Shown piece by piece: positions 41,772 through 49,444 of a stretch of DNA of 49,583 nucleotides. Position 1 is the stretch's first letter. Each line of letters starts with the position of its first letter. The stretch is taken from NCBI GenBank assembly GCA_964634795.1, contig CAZWLL010000011.1, positions 1 through 49,583 of the forward strand, read 5' to 3'. This stretch comes from UMGS1696 sp964634795. Lineage in GTDB: Bacteria > Bacillota > Clostridia > Oscillospirales > CAG-272. Below the pieces are notes generated by a model that was not told the DNA's origin, searched no databases, and was given only the letters and a program-made list of their open reading frames with translations. The position numbers were made by a program, and so were the translations under genes.

Positions 41772-43277
41772 ATGAAAAGATTTTTATCGCTTATATTAGC
41801 GGCACTTATCCTTTCCGCATCATTTACGGCTTGTTCTGAAGCGACAACAAATGATGACGAACAGGGCGGTGAAACCGAAACAGCACAGTCGGCATCAGAA
41901 ACGGTAGTCGAGACCGAAGAGGAAACCGAAAAGTACATTGACGATTTGCCGGATACCATGGATTTCGGAGGAACATCGGTTAAATTTATAGTGGAAGATG
42001 ATAATGCCACAGGTTTGGGCAAGCTTTCCGTATATGCCGAGGAGGATACGGGAGATGTCATCGATTCGGCAATTGTACAAAGAAATTCCACGGTTTCTGA
42101 AAGACTCAACATCGTTATCGAATTACTCGAATCATATAATGGGGGGAATAACATCAGTTCTATTTTGCAGAAGGGTGTAGCTTCAGGTGCGTGTGATTTC
42201 GATATCATGAGTGTATATCAGTACTACGGTATCGGTATTGCTACCAGCGGAAACGTATATAATATGGCTAATCTTCCCAATGTAGATTTCAGCCGTGAGT
42301 ACTGGGGAACAGATTATATCGACAATATGTCGTATAAAGGTGCGATTTATTGGGCAACAGGCGATATAGCTCTGAAATATACAGGTGGTGTTTATTGTAC
42401 ATACATTAATGATGAAGTATGGAACAACAATTATCCCGAAGAGAATATATATGACATTGTAAACGAAGGCAAGTGGACGCTTGACAAGCTTACCGAGTAT
42501 GCTGAGACGGTATATACAGATACAAACGGTAATATGGAAAAGGATGCAGAGGACATATACGGATTTATTATCAACTATGAGGACCCGATTGACGGTATGG
42601 CTGCCGCCTGCGGTGTTGAGTATTCTCAGAGAGACGAAAACGGTGTGCCTTATATCACAATCGAAAATGAACATACTATAAATGTTTATGAGAAGCTGTA
42701 CAAGCTGATTGACGCGAACCCCAATGTTTATATTTCCAATAGTGACGGCGGCGGTACACAGACGATGCAAATGTTCAACAACGGCAAAGCAATGATTGTT
42801 GTCCAGAAGCTTTACCATGCCGGAATATTCCTTCGTGATATGGAAGATTCGTATAAGGTAGTTCCCGCTCCGAAATATGATGAAAATCAGGAATACTATA
42901 TGACAATGCTTCATGACAGTGTAAACTGCTATGGACTTCCCGTTACAAACACAAACTACGAGCTCATGGGTGCTACTCTTGAGGCAATGGCTTCCGAAAG
43001 CTACAAGGTTGTATCTCCCGCATATTATGAGAAGGCTCTTAAGTATAAGTATGTACGTGATTCCGAGTCCGGTCAGATGATCGAGCTCATTCGTGAGCAT
43101 GTAACAGCGGACTTTGCGGCTCTTTACTCAAACAGCATTGCGAATATCGTACATTTCTTCAGAGAACAGCTTTCATCAGGTACAGAAAACATTTCTTCCG
43201 TATTTGCCAAGAAGGAAAAGGTTTGGAACAAGGCACTCAGCAAGCTGCTCACCGGACTTGAGGAGAGCGCAGGCTAA
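41772..43277 (+). CDS. Lipoprotein extracellular solute-binding protein
   Basis: A 501-residue paralogue of the protein at 36026-37492. The signal peptide ends in a lipobox with C21 (SFTAC), then a tether rich in Glu, Thr and Ser. Shared features include the duplicated alpha/beta layout, KWTLDKLTEYAE and the loop DTNGNMEKDAEDIYG. No transporter genes adjoin it; a monocistronic unit with its own promoter is likely. AGGAG lies 11 bases before the ATG; the frame upstream to 41694 crosses the promoter and is rejected. The tandem hairpin repeat begins 10 bases after the stop codon. Confidence 0.88.
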   Translation: MKRFLSLILAALILSASFTACSEATTNDDEQGGETETAQSASETVVETEEETEKYIDDLPDTMDFGGTSVKFIVEDDNATGLGKLSVYAEEDTGDVIDSAIVQRNSTVSERLNIVIELLESYNGGNNISSILQKGVASGACDFDIMSVYQYYGIGIATSGNVYNMANLPNVDFSREYWGTDYIDNMSYKGAIYWATGDIALKYTGGVYCTYINDEVWNNNYPEENIYDIVNEGKWTLDKLTEYAETVYTDTNGNMEKDAEDIYGFIINYEDPIDGMAAACGVEYSQRDENGVPYITIENEHTINVYEKLYKLIDANPNVYISNSDGGGTQTMQMFNNGKAMIVVQKLYHAGIFLRDMEDSYKVVPAPKYDENQEYYMTMLHDSVNCYGLPVTNTNYELMGATLEAMASESYKVVSPAYYEKALKYKYVRDSESGQMIELIREHVTADFAALYSNSIANIVHFFREQLSSGTENISSVFAKKEKVWNKALSKLLTGLEESAG

Positions 43278-43286
43278 TGAATGGTG

Positions 43287-43592
43287 AATGGGGTTTATAT
43301 TCAGCTTAACTATTGAGTAAGCTTACCCCATTCTCGAGAATTTCNNNNNNNNNNNNNNNNNNNNNNNNNNNNNNNNNNNNNNNNNNNNNNNNNNNNNNNN
43401 NNNNNNNNNNNNNNNNNNNNNNNNNNNNNNNNNNNNNNNNNNNNTTAATTTAAGCGGGGTTTATATTCAGCTTAACTATTGAGTAAGCTTACCCCATTCT
43501 CGAGAATTTCCGTGACCGGAAATTCTCCAAAGCTAAGCTTAATTTAAGCGGGGTTTATATTCAGCTTAACTATTGAGTAAGCTTACCCCATT
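43287..43592. repeat. Tandem hairpin repeat array (94-base unit)
   Basis: Three visible copies of a GGGG...CCCC hairpin start at 43287, 43454 and 43548; copies two and three are exactly 94 bases apart. Each hairpin contains GGGGT...ACCCC with an inner AGCTTA/TAAGCT helix, and between hairpins lies a perfect GAGAATTTCC/GGAAATTCTC stem. The array is related to the dispersed repeats at both ends of the window. The true copy number is hidden by the run of N. Confidence 0.9.
43345..43444. other. Assembly gap (100 N)
   Basis: Exactly 100 unknown bases, the usual placeholder for a gap of unknown size. If a single repeat unit were missing only about 28 bases would be needed to keep the 94-base register; more units may be present. 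Confidence 0.98.
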
Positions 43593-43610
43593 CCCTGAAT
43601 TATAAACAGT

Positions 43611-43660
43611 AAAAAACGGATGCATGCCGAGCGAATCTGTTCGGTGATGCATCCGTTTTA
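43611..43660 (-). terminator. Bidirectional terminator downstream of the PQ-loop gene
   Basis: AAAACGGATGCAT and ATGCATCCGTTTT form a perfect stem, extended inside by CCGA/TCGG. T tracts flank it on both strands. It ends the minus-strand ribosomal run. Confidence 0.88.
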
Positions 43661-43688
43661 TTATAGATAAATAAATACTTATATTTAA

Positions 43689-44006
43689 TTATTTGTTTTT
43701 CTTTTCTTCGGCTTCTCTTTTCTTGTCGTAGCCGCGGTTGATAAAGTATATAACGATGTTAATGGATACAACGATGAGGTTGAAGAAGTAAACTACCAAA
43801 ACATATGTAGCTACGTGTTCACCTATGCTCAATTTAACGAACTTTGCGATGATGCCGCAGATGTAACCGGTTACTATGAGAAGAATGAAAGGAAGGCTCA
43901 TAGCTTTTGCCGATTTTGCCTTGTAGTTTTTGATAACCGAAAGCGGCCATGAAGCTCCGAAGCATAAGAGCATACAAGCTTCAAGGATTGAAGAAAGTGT
44001 TCCCAT
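43689..44006 (-). CDS. Small PQ-loop / SemiSWEET-like membrane protein
   Basis: A 105-residue protein with three membrane helices (about residues 6-25, 40-60 and 68-95) and a charged, lysine-rich C-terminal tail. The segment ASWPLSVIKNYKAKSAK followed by SLPF corresponds to a PQ-loop, with P-L in place of P-Q. One three-helix bundle is the size of a SemiSWEET, which dimerises to move sugars; the substrate here is unknown. The start was set at the ATG at 44006, nine bases after CGGAG. Longer frames run through the rplA terminator. It follows rplA, where rplJ would be expected. Confidence 0.75.
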   Translation of the reverse strand: MGTLSSILEACMLLCFGASWPLSVIKNYKAKSAKAMSLPFILLIVTGYICGIIAKFVKLSIGEHVATYVLVVYFFNLIVVSINIVIYFINRGYDKKREAEEKKNK

Positions 44007-44048
44007 GATAGTCATCTCCGAAAGATTGTTTAATTTAAAAATTTCCAT

Positions 44049-44087
44049 AAAAAAGCGGTTCGCGGAAGAAATCCGAAAACCGCTTTT
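44049..44087 (-). terminator. Terminator after rplA
   Basis: On the minus strand AGCGGTTTTCGG pairs imperfectly with CCGCGAACCGCT and runs into T6. It separates the ribosomal genes from the PQ-loop gene, though read-through could still feed that gene. Confidence 0.8.
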
Positions 44088-44099
44088 AATATACATTTA

Positions 44100-44792
44100 T
44101 TAGCCGAGTTTAGCGGTGTTTACCTTGATGCCGGGGCCCATTGTGGAAGCTACAACACAGCTCTTGATGTACTGGCCTTTAGCTGCTGCGGGACGAGCCT
44201 TTATAACAGCGCCAACGAGAGTATTGAAGTTTTCAGCGAGCTTTTCAGCACCGAAGGAAGCCTTACCGATGGGGCAGTGAATGATGTTTGTCTTGTCGAG
44301 ACGATACTCGATTTTACCGGCCTTAGCTTCGTTAACAGCCTTAGTAACATCCATTGTAACTGTACCTGCTTTGGGGTTCGGCATAAGTCCCTTAGGACCG
44401 AGTACACGACCGAGACGACCGATAGTACCCATCATATCGGGAGTAGCTATAACTACATCGAAATCGAACCAGTTTTCCTTCTGGATCTTTTCAACGAGAT
44501 CTGTATCGCCTACATATTCCGCGCCGGCTTCTTTAGCTGCAGTAGCCTTGTCGCCTTTTGCGAAAACGAGAACGCGAACCTTTTTACCTGTACCGTGAGG
44601 AAGAACGATAGCACCGCGAACCTGCTGGTCAGCGTGACGTGAGTCAACACCCAGACGAAGGTGAACTTCGATTGTTTCGTCGAATTTAGCCTTAGATGTC
44701 TGGCAAACAAGGTTCATAGCTTCTGCGCTGTCGTAGAGCTTGGATTTTTCGAGCAGCTTCTGGCTGTCTGCGTACTTTTTACCTTTAAACAT
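44100..44792 (-). CDS. rplA: 50S ribosomal protein L1
   Basis: A 230-residue protein of the L1 stalk, which binds 23S rRNA and guides deacylated tRNA out of the E site; in many bacteria it also represses its own rplKA messenger. The L1 signature around GRVLGPKGLMPNPKAGTV is intact, and the length is standard. GAGGAGGG precedes the ATG. It lies 14 bases after rplK. The strong codon bias fits high expression. Confidence 0.98.
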   Translation of the reverse strand: MFKGKKYADSQKLLEKSKLYDSAEAMNLVCQTSKAKFDETIEVHLRLGVDSRHADQQVRGAIVLPHGTGKKVRVLVFAKGDKATAAKEAGAEYVGDTDLVEKIQKENWFDFDVVIATPDMMGTIGRLGRVLGPKGLMPNPKAGTVTMDVTKAVNEAKAGKIEYRLDKTNIIHCPIGKASFGAEKLAENFNTLVGAVIKARPAAAKGQYIKSCVVASTMGPGIKVNTAKLG

Positions 44793-44806
44793 TATTATAG
44801 CCCTCC

Positions 44807-45232
44807 TCAGTCTTCAACGGTAATACCCATGGAGCGGGCAGTACCTGCGATCATGCTCATAGCCGCTTCGATGGAACCTGCGTTGAGGTCCTTCATCTTT
44901 GTTTCGGCGATCTGGCGAACCTGATCTTTTGTTATCTTAGCGACCTTTGTCTTGTTCGGAACCGGGGAAGCTGTTTCAATACCGCATGCCTTCTTGATAA
45001 GTACGGGAGCCGGCGGAGTCTTTGTGATGAATGTGAAAGAACGGTCAGCGTAGATAGTGATAACTACGGGGATGATAAGACCTATATCGTTCTTTGTACG
45101 TTCGTTGAACTCTTTAACAAAGTTCATACCGTTAACACCGTAAGGGCCGAGTGCAGGACCTACAGGCGGCTGCATTGTGGCTTTACCGGCATTGAGCTGA
45201 AGCTTTACATAGCCAACTATTTTCTTTGCCAT
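44807..45232 (-). CDS. rplK: 50S ribosomal protein L11
   Basis: A 141-residue ribosomal protein of the GTPase-associated centre, with the proline-rich N-terminal MQPPVGPALGPYGVN segment and the C-terminal RNA-binding domain ending in GTARSMGI. It is required for the stringent response through RelA. TGGAGGA precedes the ATG. The 134-base gap to nusG probably holds a leader. Confidence 0.98.
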   Translation of the reverse strand: MAKKIVGYVKLQLNAGKATMQPPVGPALGPYGVNGMNFVKEFNERTKNDIGLIIPVVITIYADRSFTFITKTPPAPVLIKKACGIETASPVPNKTKVAKITKDQVRQIAETKMKDLNAGSIEAAMSMIAGTARSMGITVED

Positions 45233-45366
45233 TGCAAATAATCCTCCATATGTGGTTTATGACGGGAGACTGAATAGTATTTTCTCCCTCCCACTTTAAT
45301 TGACGCTTTTTGCGGAAACGACAAACCGTTTAGCTCATATGCATTTGACGCATACATGAGCAAGAG
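45233..45366 (-). other. Intergenic leader between nusG and rplK
   Basis: On the minus strand CTCATGTATGC pairs with GCATATGAG (two-base bulge), and GGGAG(G) pairs with CTCCC nearer to rplK. No convincing promoter was seen. It may be the site where L1 binds its own messenger, by analogy with other bacteria. Confidence 0.4.
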
Positions 45367-45918
45367 TTATTCCTTGACTTTTTCAACGTATTTTTTGTCG
45401 AGCTTTACGGGAATATCTCTTCCGACTGTGGATACAATTACTGTAGCCTCGCCGGTTTCATCATTATATTCGGACAGCGTACCTGTGTAACCGCGGAATA
45501 CTCCGTCGATTATGTTAACACGGTCGCCCACAGTAAATGCGAGATGCGTCGTGTGTTCTGTATCCTCTTTAATGATGGCGGCGGCTTCTTCCTCGGAAAG
45601 CGGAACAGGTTTGGATCCCGGTCCTACGAATCCGGTTACGCCGCGGATGTTTCTGACAACGTGCCAGGTTTCATCGGTCATGACCATTTTGATGAGAACG
45701 TAAGCGGGGAATATTTTGGATTCCACCGGCTTCAGTGGTTTGGTTCCGTCGGTTTCTATTACAGTTTCCGTCGGAATTCTGATATCCGTGATAAGATCGC
45801 CGAGACCTCTGTTCTCGATTATCTTTTCCAGATTGGCTTTGACTTTGTTTTCGTAGCCCGAATAAGTATGTGCAACATACCAACGCAGACCCTCGTTCAT
45901 CTCATTAATATCGCTCAT
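45367..45918 (-). CDS. nusG: Transcription termination/antitermination protein NusG
   Basis: A 183-residue protein that binds RNA polymerase and modulates pausing. It has the N-terminal NGN domain (RWYVAHTYSGYENKVK, then VRNIRGVTGFVGPGSKPVPLS) and the C-terminal KOW domain (VGDRVNIIDGVFRGYTGTLSE). Length and order are normal. GGGAGGA precedes the ATG, 52 bases after secE. Confidence 0.98.
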   Translation of the reverse strand: MSDINEMNEGLRWYVAHTYSGYENKVKANLEKIIENRGLGDLITDIRIPTETVIETDGTKPLKPVESKIFPAYVLIKMVMTDETWHVVRNIRGVTGFVGPGSKPVPLSEEEAAAIIKEDTEHTTHLAFTVGDRVNIIDGVFRGYTGTLSEYNDETGEATVIVSTVGRDIPVKLDKKYVEKVKE

Positions 45919-45970
45919 AAAATCATTATCCTCCCTGACTCAGGTTTGCGGGGAATGACATCGAAGCTTC

Positions 45971-46243
45971 TCAGAACAGAAGGCTGAGGCCGGCAATTGC
46001 TCCGGAGAAGCAATAGTCAAGAATTGCGAGAGCTGCGGAGAAAATAACTACGCACACAATCACAACTATACTGTTGGAGCGTACGCTCTTCCAGCTTGCC
46101 CAGTTGATCTTCTTGCATTCGGACTTAACTGATTTAAACCAAGCTTTGATGCGGTCCCAGGTCGACGGCTTGTCCGATTTTGCTTTCTCGGGCTTCTGCG
46201 CGTCGTTTTTCTTTACCTCGGTGTTTTTTTCGTTTTCAGCCAT
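45971..46243 (-). CDS. secE: Preprotein translocase subunit SecE
   Basis: A 90-residue protein. A lysine-rich 30-residue cytoplasmic tail is followed by an amphipathic helix (WDRIKAWFKSVKSECKKINWAS) and a single C-terminal membrane helix that clamps SecY. The KINWAS...S segment is the family signature. AAGGAG precedes the ATG. It lies between rpmG and nusG as in most Firmicutes. Confidence 0.96.
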   Translation of the reverse strand: MAENEKNTEVKKNDAQKPEKAKSDKPSTWDRIKAWFKSVKSECKKINWASWKSVRSNSIVVIVCVVIFSAALAILDYCFSGAIAGLSLLF

Positions 46244-46263
46244 ATCAAATACTCCTTAAGTGG

Positions 46264-46413
46264 TTACTTGGTTTCTCTATGCAGAGTGTGCTTGCGGCAG
46301 AAACGGCAGTACTTTTTGAGTTCAAGTCTGTCAGGGTCGTTCTTCTTGTTTTTCTTTGTGTCGTAATTACGCTGTTTGCATTCGCTGCAAGCAAGAGTGA
46401 TCTTAACTCTCAT
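46264..46413 (-). CDS. rpmG: 50S ribosomal protein L33
   Basis: A 49-residue zinc-ribbon form of L33, with cysteine pairs CSEC and CRFC to hold zinc. The start at 46413 has AAGGAGG eight bases upstream and gives the usual MRVKITLAC opening; a longer frame to 46518 is only leader sequence. It is the first gene of rpmG-secE-nusG-rplK-rplA. Confidence 0.97.
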   Translation of the reverse strand: MRVKITLACSECKQRNYDTKKNKKNDPDRLELKKYCRFCRKHTLHRETK

Positions 46414-46554
46414 TCTATCGGCACCTCCTTGAAAATTTTGACCGGGAATATCTCGGTCAGATAATGTACCTCCCTCGTCGGGGGCGTAAGTGATGCGTGT
46501 GTCATGACCGAATGACACGCATACGAAAAAAGACCCTCTGCACGAGGTAAATAT

Positions 46555-46583
46555 ATTATACCATGTTTCACTGCCCGCGTCAA
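46555..46583 (-). promoter_or_regulatory. Promoter of rpmG-secE-nusG-rplKA
   Basis: On the minus strand: TTGACG, 17 bases, TATAAT. It leaves a leader of about 135 bases. Confidence 0.9.
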
Positions 46584-46672
46584 TATTTTTTAAAATATAT
46601 TCGGGATGGTTTGTGCCAAAAAATATTATATATTAATCGTAAAAAACTGTGAAAAAACTTTATATTATCTTA

Positions 46673-46701
46673 TTTACATTCTGACTAGACTGTGTTATAA
46701 T
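46673..46701 (+). promoter_or_regulatory. rpsO promoter
   Basis: TTTACA (46673-46678), a 17-base spacer and TATAAT (46696-46701), divergent from the rpmG promoter. Confidence 0.82.
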
Positions 46702-46714
46702 ATAATTCGGATTG

Positions 46715-46784
46715 CCCATGTCACGGTTTTCGGGTCAATGGTTGCGTCAGCGACATTTTCACCCGCCGAATGCTGAGACTTGGG
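46715..46784 (+). promoter_or_regulatory. Structured rpsO leader RNA
   Basis: Nested helices: CCCATGTC/GACTTGGG (46715-46722 with 46777-46784, one mismatch), CGGGT/ACCCG (46731-46735 with 46761-46765) and GTTGC/GCGAC (46741-46745 with 46750-46754). The layout suits an S15-binding autoregulatory element, as found with different structures in other bacteria. Confidence 0.55.
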
Positions 46785-46825
46785 AATCACTTAAATTTAT
46801 TTAAAGGTGAAAGGAAAACACAGCC

Positions 46826-47092
46826 ATGATGACAAAGGAAAAGAAACAGGAAATTATCGACGCTTACAAGATTCACGAAGGTGACACAGGTTCTCCCGAA
46901 GTACAGATCGCTATTCTCACAAGCAGAATAGAAACTCTTACAGAGCATCTTAAGAACAACAAGAAGGACCACCACAGCCGCCGCGGACTTAACAAGATGG
47001 TCGGACACAGACGTAACCTTCTCGGCTACCTCAAGGATAACGATATCGAAAGATACCGTGCTATCGTTGAAAAGCTCGGCCTCAGAAGATAA
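46826..47092 (+). CDS. rpsO: 30S ribosomal protein S15
   Basis: An 88-residue helical protein that binds the 16S rRNA central-domain three-way junction. The family core is clear (HEGDTGSPEVQIAILTSRI, HHSRRGLNKMVGHRRNLLGYL). Two adjacent ATG codons occur at the start; GAAAGGA is 10 bases before the first. It is followed by pnp, the order seen in most bacteria. Confidence 0.98.
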   Translation: MMTKEKKQEIIDAYKIHEGDTGSPEVQIAILTSRIETLTEHLKNNKKDHHSRRGLNKMVGHRRNLLGYLKDNDIERYRAIVEKLGLRR

Positions 47093-47106
47093 GCTTCCGA
47101 AGTTTT

Positions 47107-47241
47107 TCAGTCAACATTGACTGACGTATTACGAATGTGAATAAGCTGTCTGCGGCGCGGATGAGATATTCTTACGCCGCAGTACGGTTTTATTTACAGT
47201 ATTCTGCTGTCGTACTGTGTCGGCAATTAAATAATTGCCGA
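47107..47241 (+). other. Three hairpins between rpsO and pnp
   Basis: TCAGTCAA/TTGACTGA (47107-47124), CTGCGGCG/CGCCGCAG (47150-47182) and TCGGCAATTA/TAATTGCCGA (47220-47241) are all perfect stems. No T tract follows any of them. In E. coli the same interval carries RNase III sites used for pnp autoregulation. No separate gene is seen in this 255-base gap. Confidence 0.6.
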
Positions 47242-47347
47242 AAGAAAAAACATGCTTCCGGCTGTTCTTTAAGTGCTGAAACGTACGGCGGTATAATAAT
47301 AAGTTCATCCACAAAAAACAAAGTATTTCAGAAAGGCTCAAGACAAA

Positions 47348-49444
47348 ATGTTTGAGAATTATAAAACCTTTTCCTATGACTTTGCCGGCCGTCCTCTTGT
47401 TATAGAGACAGGTAAAATGGCAGGTCTCGCAAACGGTTCTGTACTTGTGAGATACGGAGATACCGCTGTCCTTTGCTGTGCTACAGCTTCGGAAAGACCC
47501 CGTGACGGCATTGATTTCCTTCCGTTATCAATAGACTTTGAAGAAAGACTCTATGCCGTAGGCAGAATTCCCGGTTCTTATCTCAAGAGAGAGGGAAGAC
47601 CCAGCGAAAAAGCAATCCTCACATCAAGAGTAATTGACAGACCAATACGTCCTCTGTTCCCGAAGGATCTCAGAAACGATGTAGTAATTTCACTTCTCGT
47701 GCTTGCCGTAGACCATGATGCGTCTCCAGAAATTGCGGCTATGGTCGGTGCGTCCATTGCTTTGTCTATATCCGATATTCCGTGGAACGGACCTATCGGA
47801 GGAGTTTTTGTAGGTCTGACAGAAGAAGAAGGACTTATAATCAATCCTAACGCAGAACAAAGAGAACGCTCATCACTCGAGCTGACTGTAGCAGGTACGA
47901 AAAAGAAAGTAGTAATGATTGAGGCAGGTGCTGCCGAGGTTTCGGATGAGAAAATGTTCGAAGCCATCATGCTTGCTCATGAAGAAATCAAGAAGCTCTG
48001 TGCGTTTATCGAAGACATTCAGAGCCAGATAGGTAAACCGAAGTTCGAGTATCCTTCTGCGGAGATTCCGCAGGATCTTTTCGACTCCGTTTACGCTTTC
48101 TGCTCGGAAGACGTAAAGGTTGCGCTTGATACCGACGATAAGAACGTACGTGACGCAAAAATGGCACCGATTTATGATGCCGTATATGCAGAATTCGATA
48201 AGGAAAACTCCGAAGAATACCGTAAGGTACTCGATGAGGTTCTTTATAAAGTACAGAAGAAGATTGTCAGACGCTGGCTTCTCGACGAACAGAAGCGTGT
48301 TGACGGCAGAAGAATGGATCAGATTCGTCCTCTTGCCGCAGAAGTACATCTCTTCAACCGTGACCATGGTTCGGGTATGTTCACACGTGGACAGACACAG
48401 GTATTGACGGTTGCTACACTCGGTTCCATCTCCGATGTCCAGATGCTTGACGGTATATCCGAAGAAGAAACCAAGCGCTACATGCATCACTATAACATGC
48501 CCGGTTACTCTACGGGTGAAGCAAAAGCGGTAAGAAGCCCCGGAAGACGTGAAATCGGTCACGGTGCTCTTGCGGAACGTTCACTTGTACCCGTACTTCC
48601 TTCAGTTGAAGAGTTCCCGTATGCGATTCGTTGCGTATCCGAGGTTATAAGCTCAAACGGTTCAACATCACAGGCGTCCGTATGCGGTTCGACTCTCGCA
48701 CTTATGGATGCGGGCGTACCGATTAAAGCACCTGTAGCGGGTATTTCCTGCGGTCTTATTACCGAAGGCGACAGATGGATGACAATGGTTGATATTCAGG
48801 GACTTGAGGACTTCTACGGAGACATGGACTTCAAGGTTGCCGGAACACACAAGGGTATAACATCCATTCAGATGGACCTTAAAATTGACGGACTTACTCC
48901 CGAAATAATCAAAGAAGCTCTTGCCGTTACACACAAGGGACGTGATTACATTATCGACGAAGTAATTCTTAAGGCTATTCCCGCACCGAGAGCAGAGGTT
49001 TCCGAATATGCTCCCAAGATGATTACGATGAAGATTCCCGTTGACAAGATTGCGGATGTTATCGGTAAGCAGGGCAGCGTTATTAAGCAGATTGTTGCAG
49101 ATACCGGTGCGAAGGTAGATATAGAAGAAGACGGATCGGTATTCATTTCAGGTGTTGAAAAATCTTCACTTGATGCTGCGAAGGCTATGATTGACGCTAT
49201 TATATTCGAACCTGTTGTAGGTGACATATATGAAGGCGTAGTAACAAGAATTATTCCGATTGGTGCGTTTGTTGAATTCGCTCCCAAGAAGGAAGGAATG
49301 GTTCACATTTCCAAGCTTGACAAGAAACGTACAGAAAAGGTAGAGGATGTATGCAATGTCGGCGACAAGATAAAGGTTAAATTCCTCGGCATTGACGAAA
49401 AGGGAAGATTCAATCTTTCCAGAAAAGATGCTTTGGATGACTGA
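47348..49444 (+). CDS. pnp: Polyribonucleotide nucleotidyltransferase (PNPase)
   Basis: A 698-residue 3'-to-5' phosphorolytic exoribonuclease that degrades mRNA as a trimer. It has two RNase PH domains (first about residues 10-220; second about 315-545, with FTRGQTQVLTVATLGS), an alpha-helical linker, a KH domain (VIGKQGSVIKQI, about 565-600) and a C-terminal S1 domain (YEGVVTRIIPIGAFVEF..., ending at SRKDAL). All parts are complete. AAAGG stands 10 bases before the ATG. The stop codon overlaps the first bases of the dispersed repeat at 49443. Confidence 0.98.
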   Translation: MFENYKTFSYDFAGRPLVIETGKMAGLANGSVLVRYGDTAVLCCATASERPRDGIDFLPLSIDFEERLYAVGRIPGSYLKREGRPSEKAILTSRVIDRPIRPLFPKDLRNDVVISLLVLAVDHDASPEIAAMVGASIALSISDIPWNGPIGGVFVGLTEEEGLIINPNAEQRERSSLELTVAGTKKKVVMIEAGAAEVSDEKMFEAIMLAHEEIKKLCAFIEDIQSQIGKPKFEYPSAEIPQDLFDSVYAFCSEDVKVALDTDDKNVRDAKMAPIYDAVYAEFDKENSEEYRKVLDEVLYKVQKKIVRRWLLDEQKRVDGRRMDQIRPLAAEVHLFNRDHGSGMFTRGQTQVLTVATLGSISDVQMLDGISEEETKRYMHHYNMPGYSTGEAKAVRSPGRREIGHGALAERSLVPVLPSVEEFPYAIRCVSEVISSNGSTSQASVCGSTLALMDAGVPIKAPVAGISCGLITEGDRWMTMVDIQGLEDFYGDMDFKVAGTHKGITSIQMDLKIDGLTPEIIKEALAVTHKGRDYIIDEVILKAIPAPRAEVSEYAPKMITMKIPVDKIADVIGKQGSVIKQIVADTGAKVDIEEDGSVFISGVEKSSLDAAKAMIDAIIFEPVVGDIYEGVVTRIIPIGAFVEFAPKKEGMVHISKLDKKRTEKVEDVCNVGDKIKVKFLGIDEKGRFNLSRKDALDD

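Noticed and set aside
43287..43592. CRISPR array
   Set aside because: The units are whole 94-base tandem repeats without unique spacers, and no cas genes are in the window.
44007..44096. Longer start of the PQ-loop gene
   Set aside because: The extra residues would be encoded by the rplA terminator hairpin; CGGAG is correctly spaced only for the ATG at 44006.
46414..46518. 35-residue extension of L33
   Set aside because: L33 is about 49 residues, and AAGGAGG lies within the extension just before the MRVKI start.
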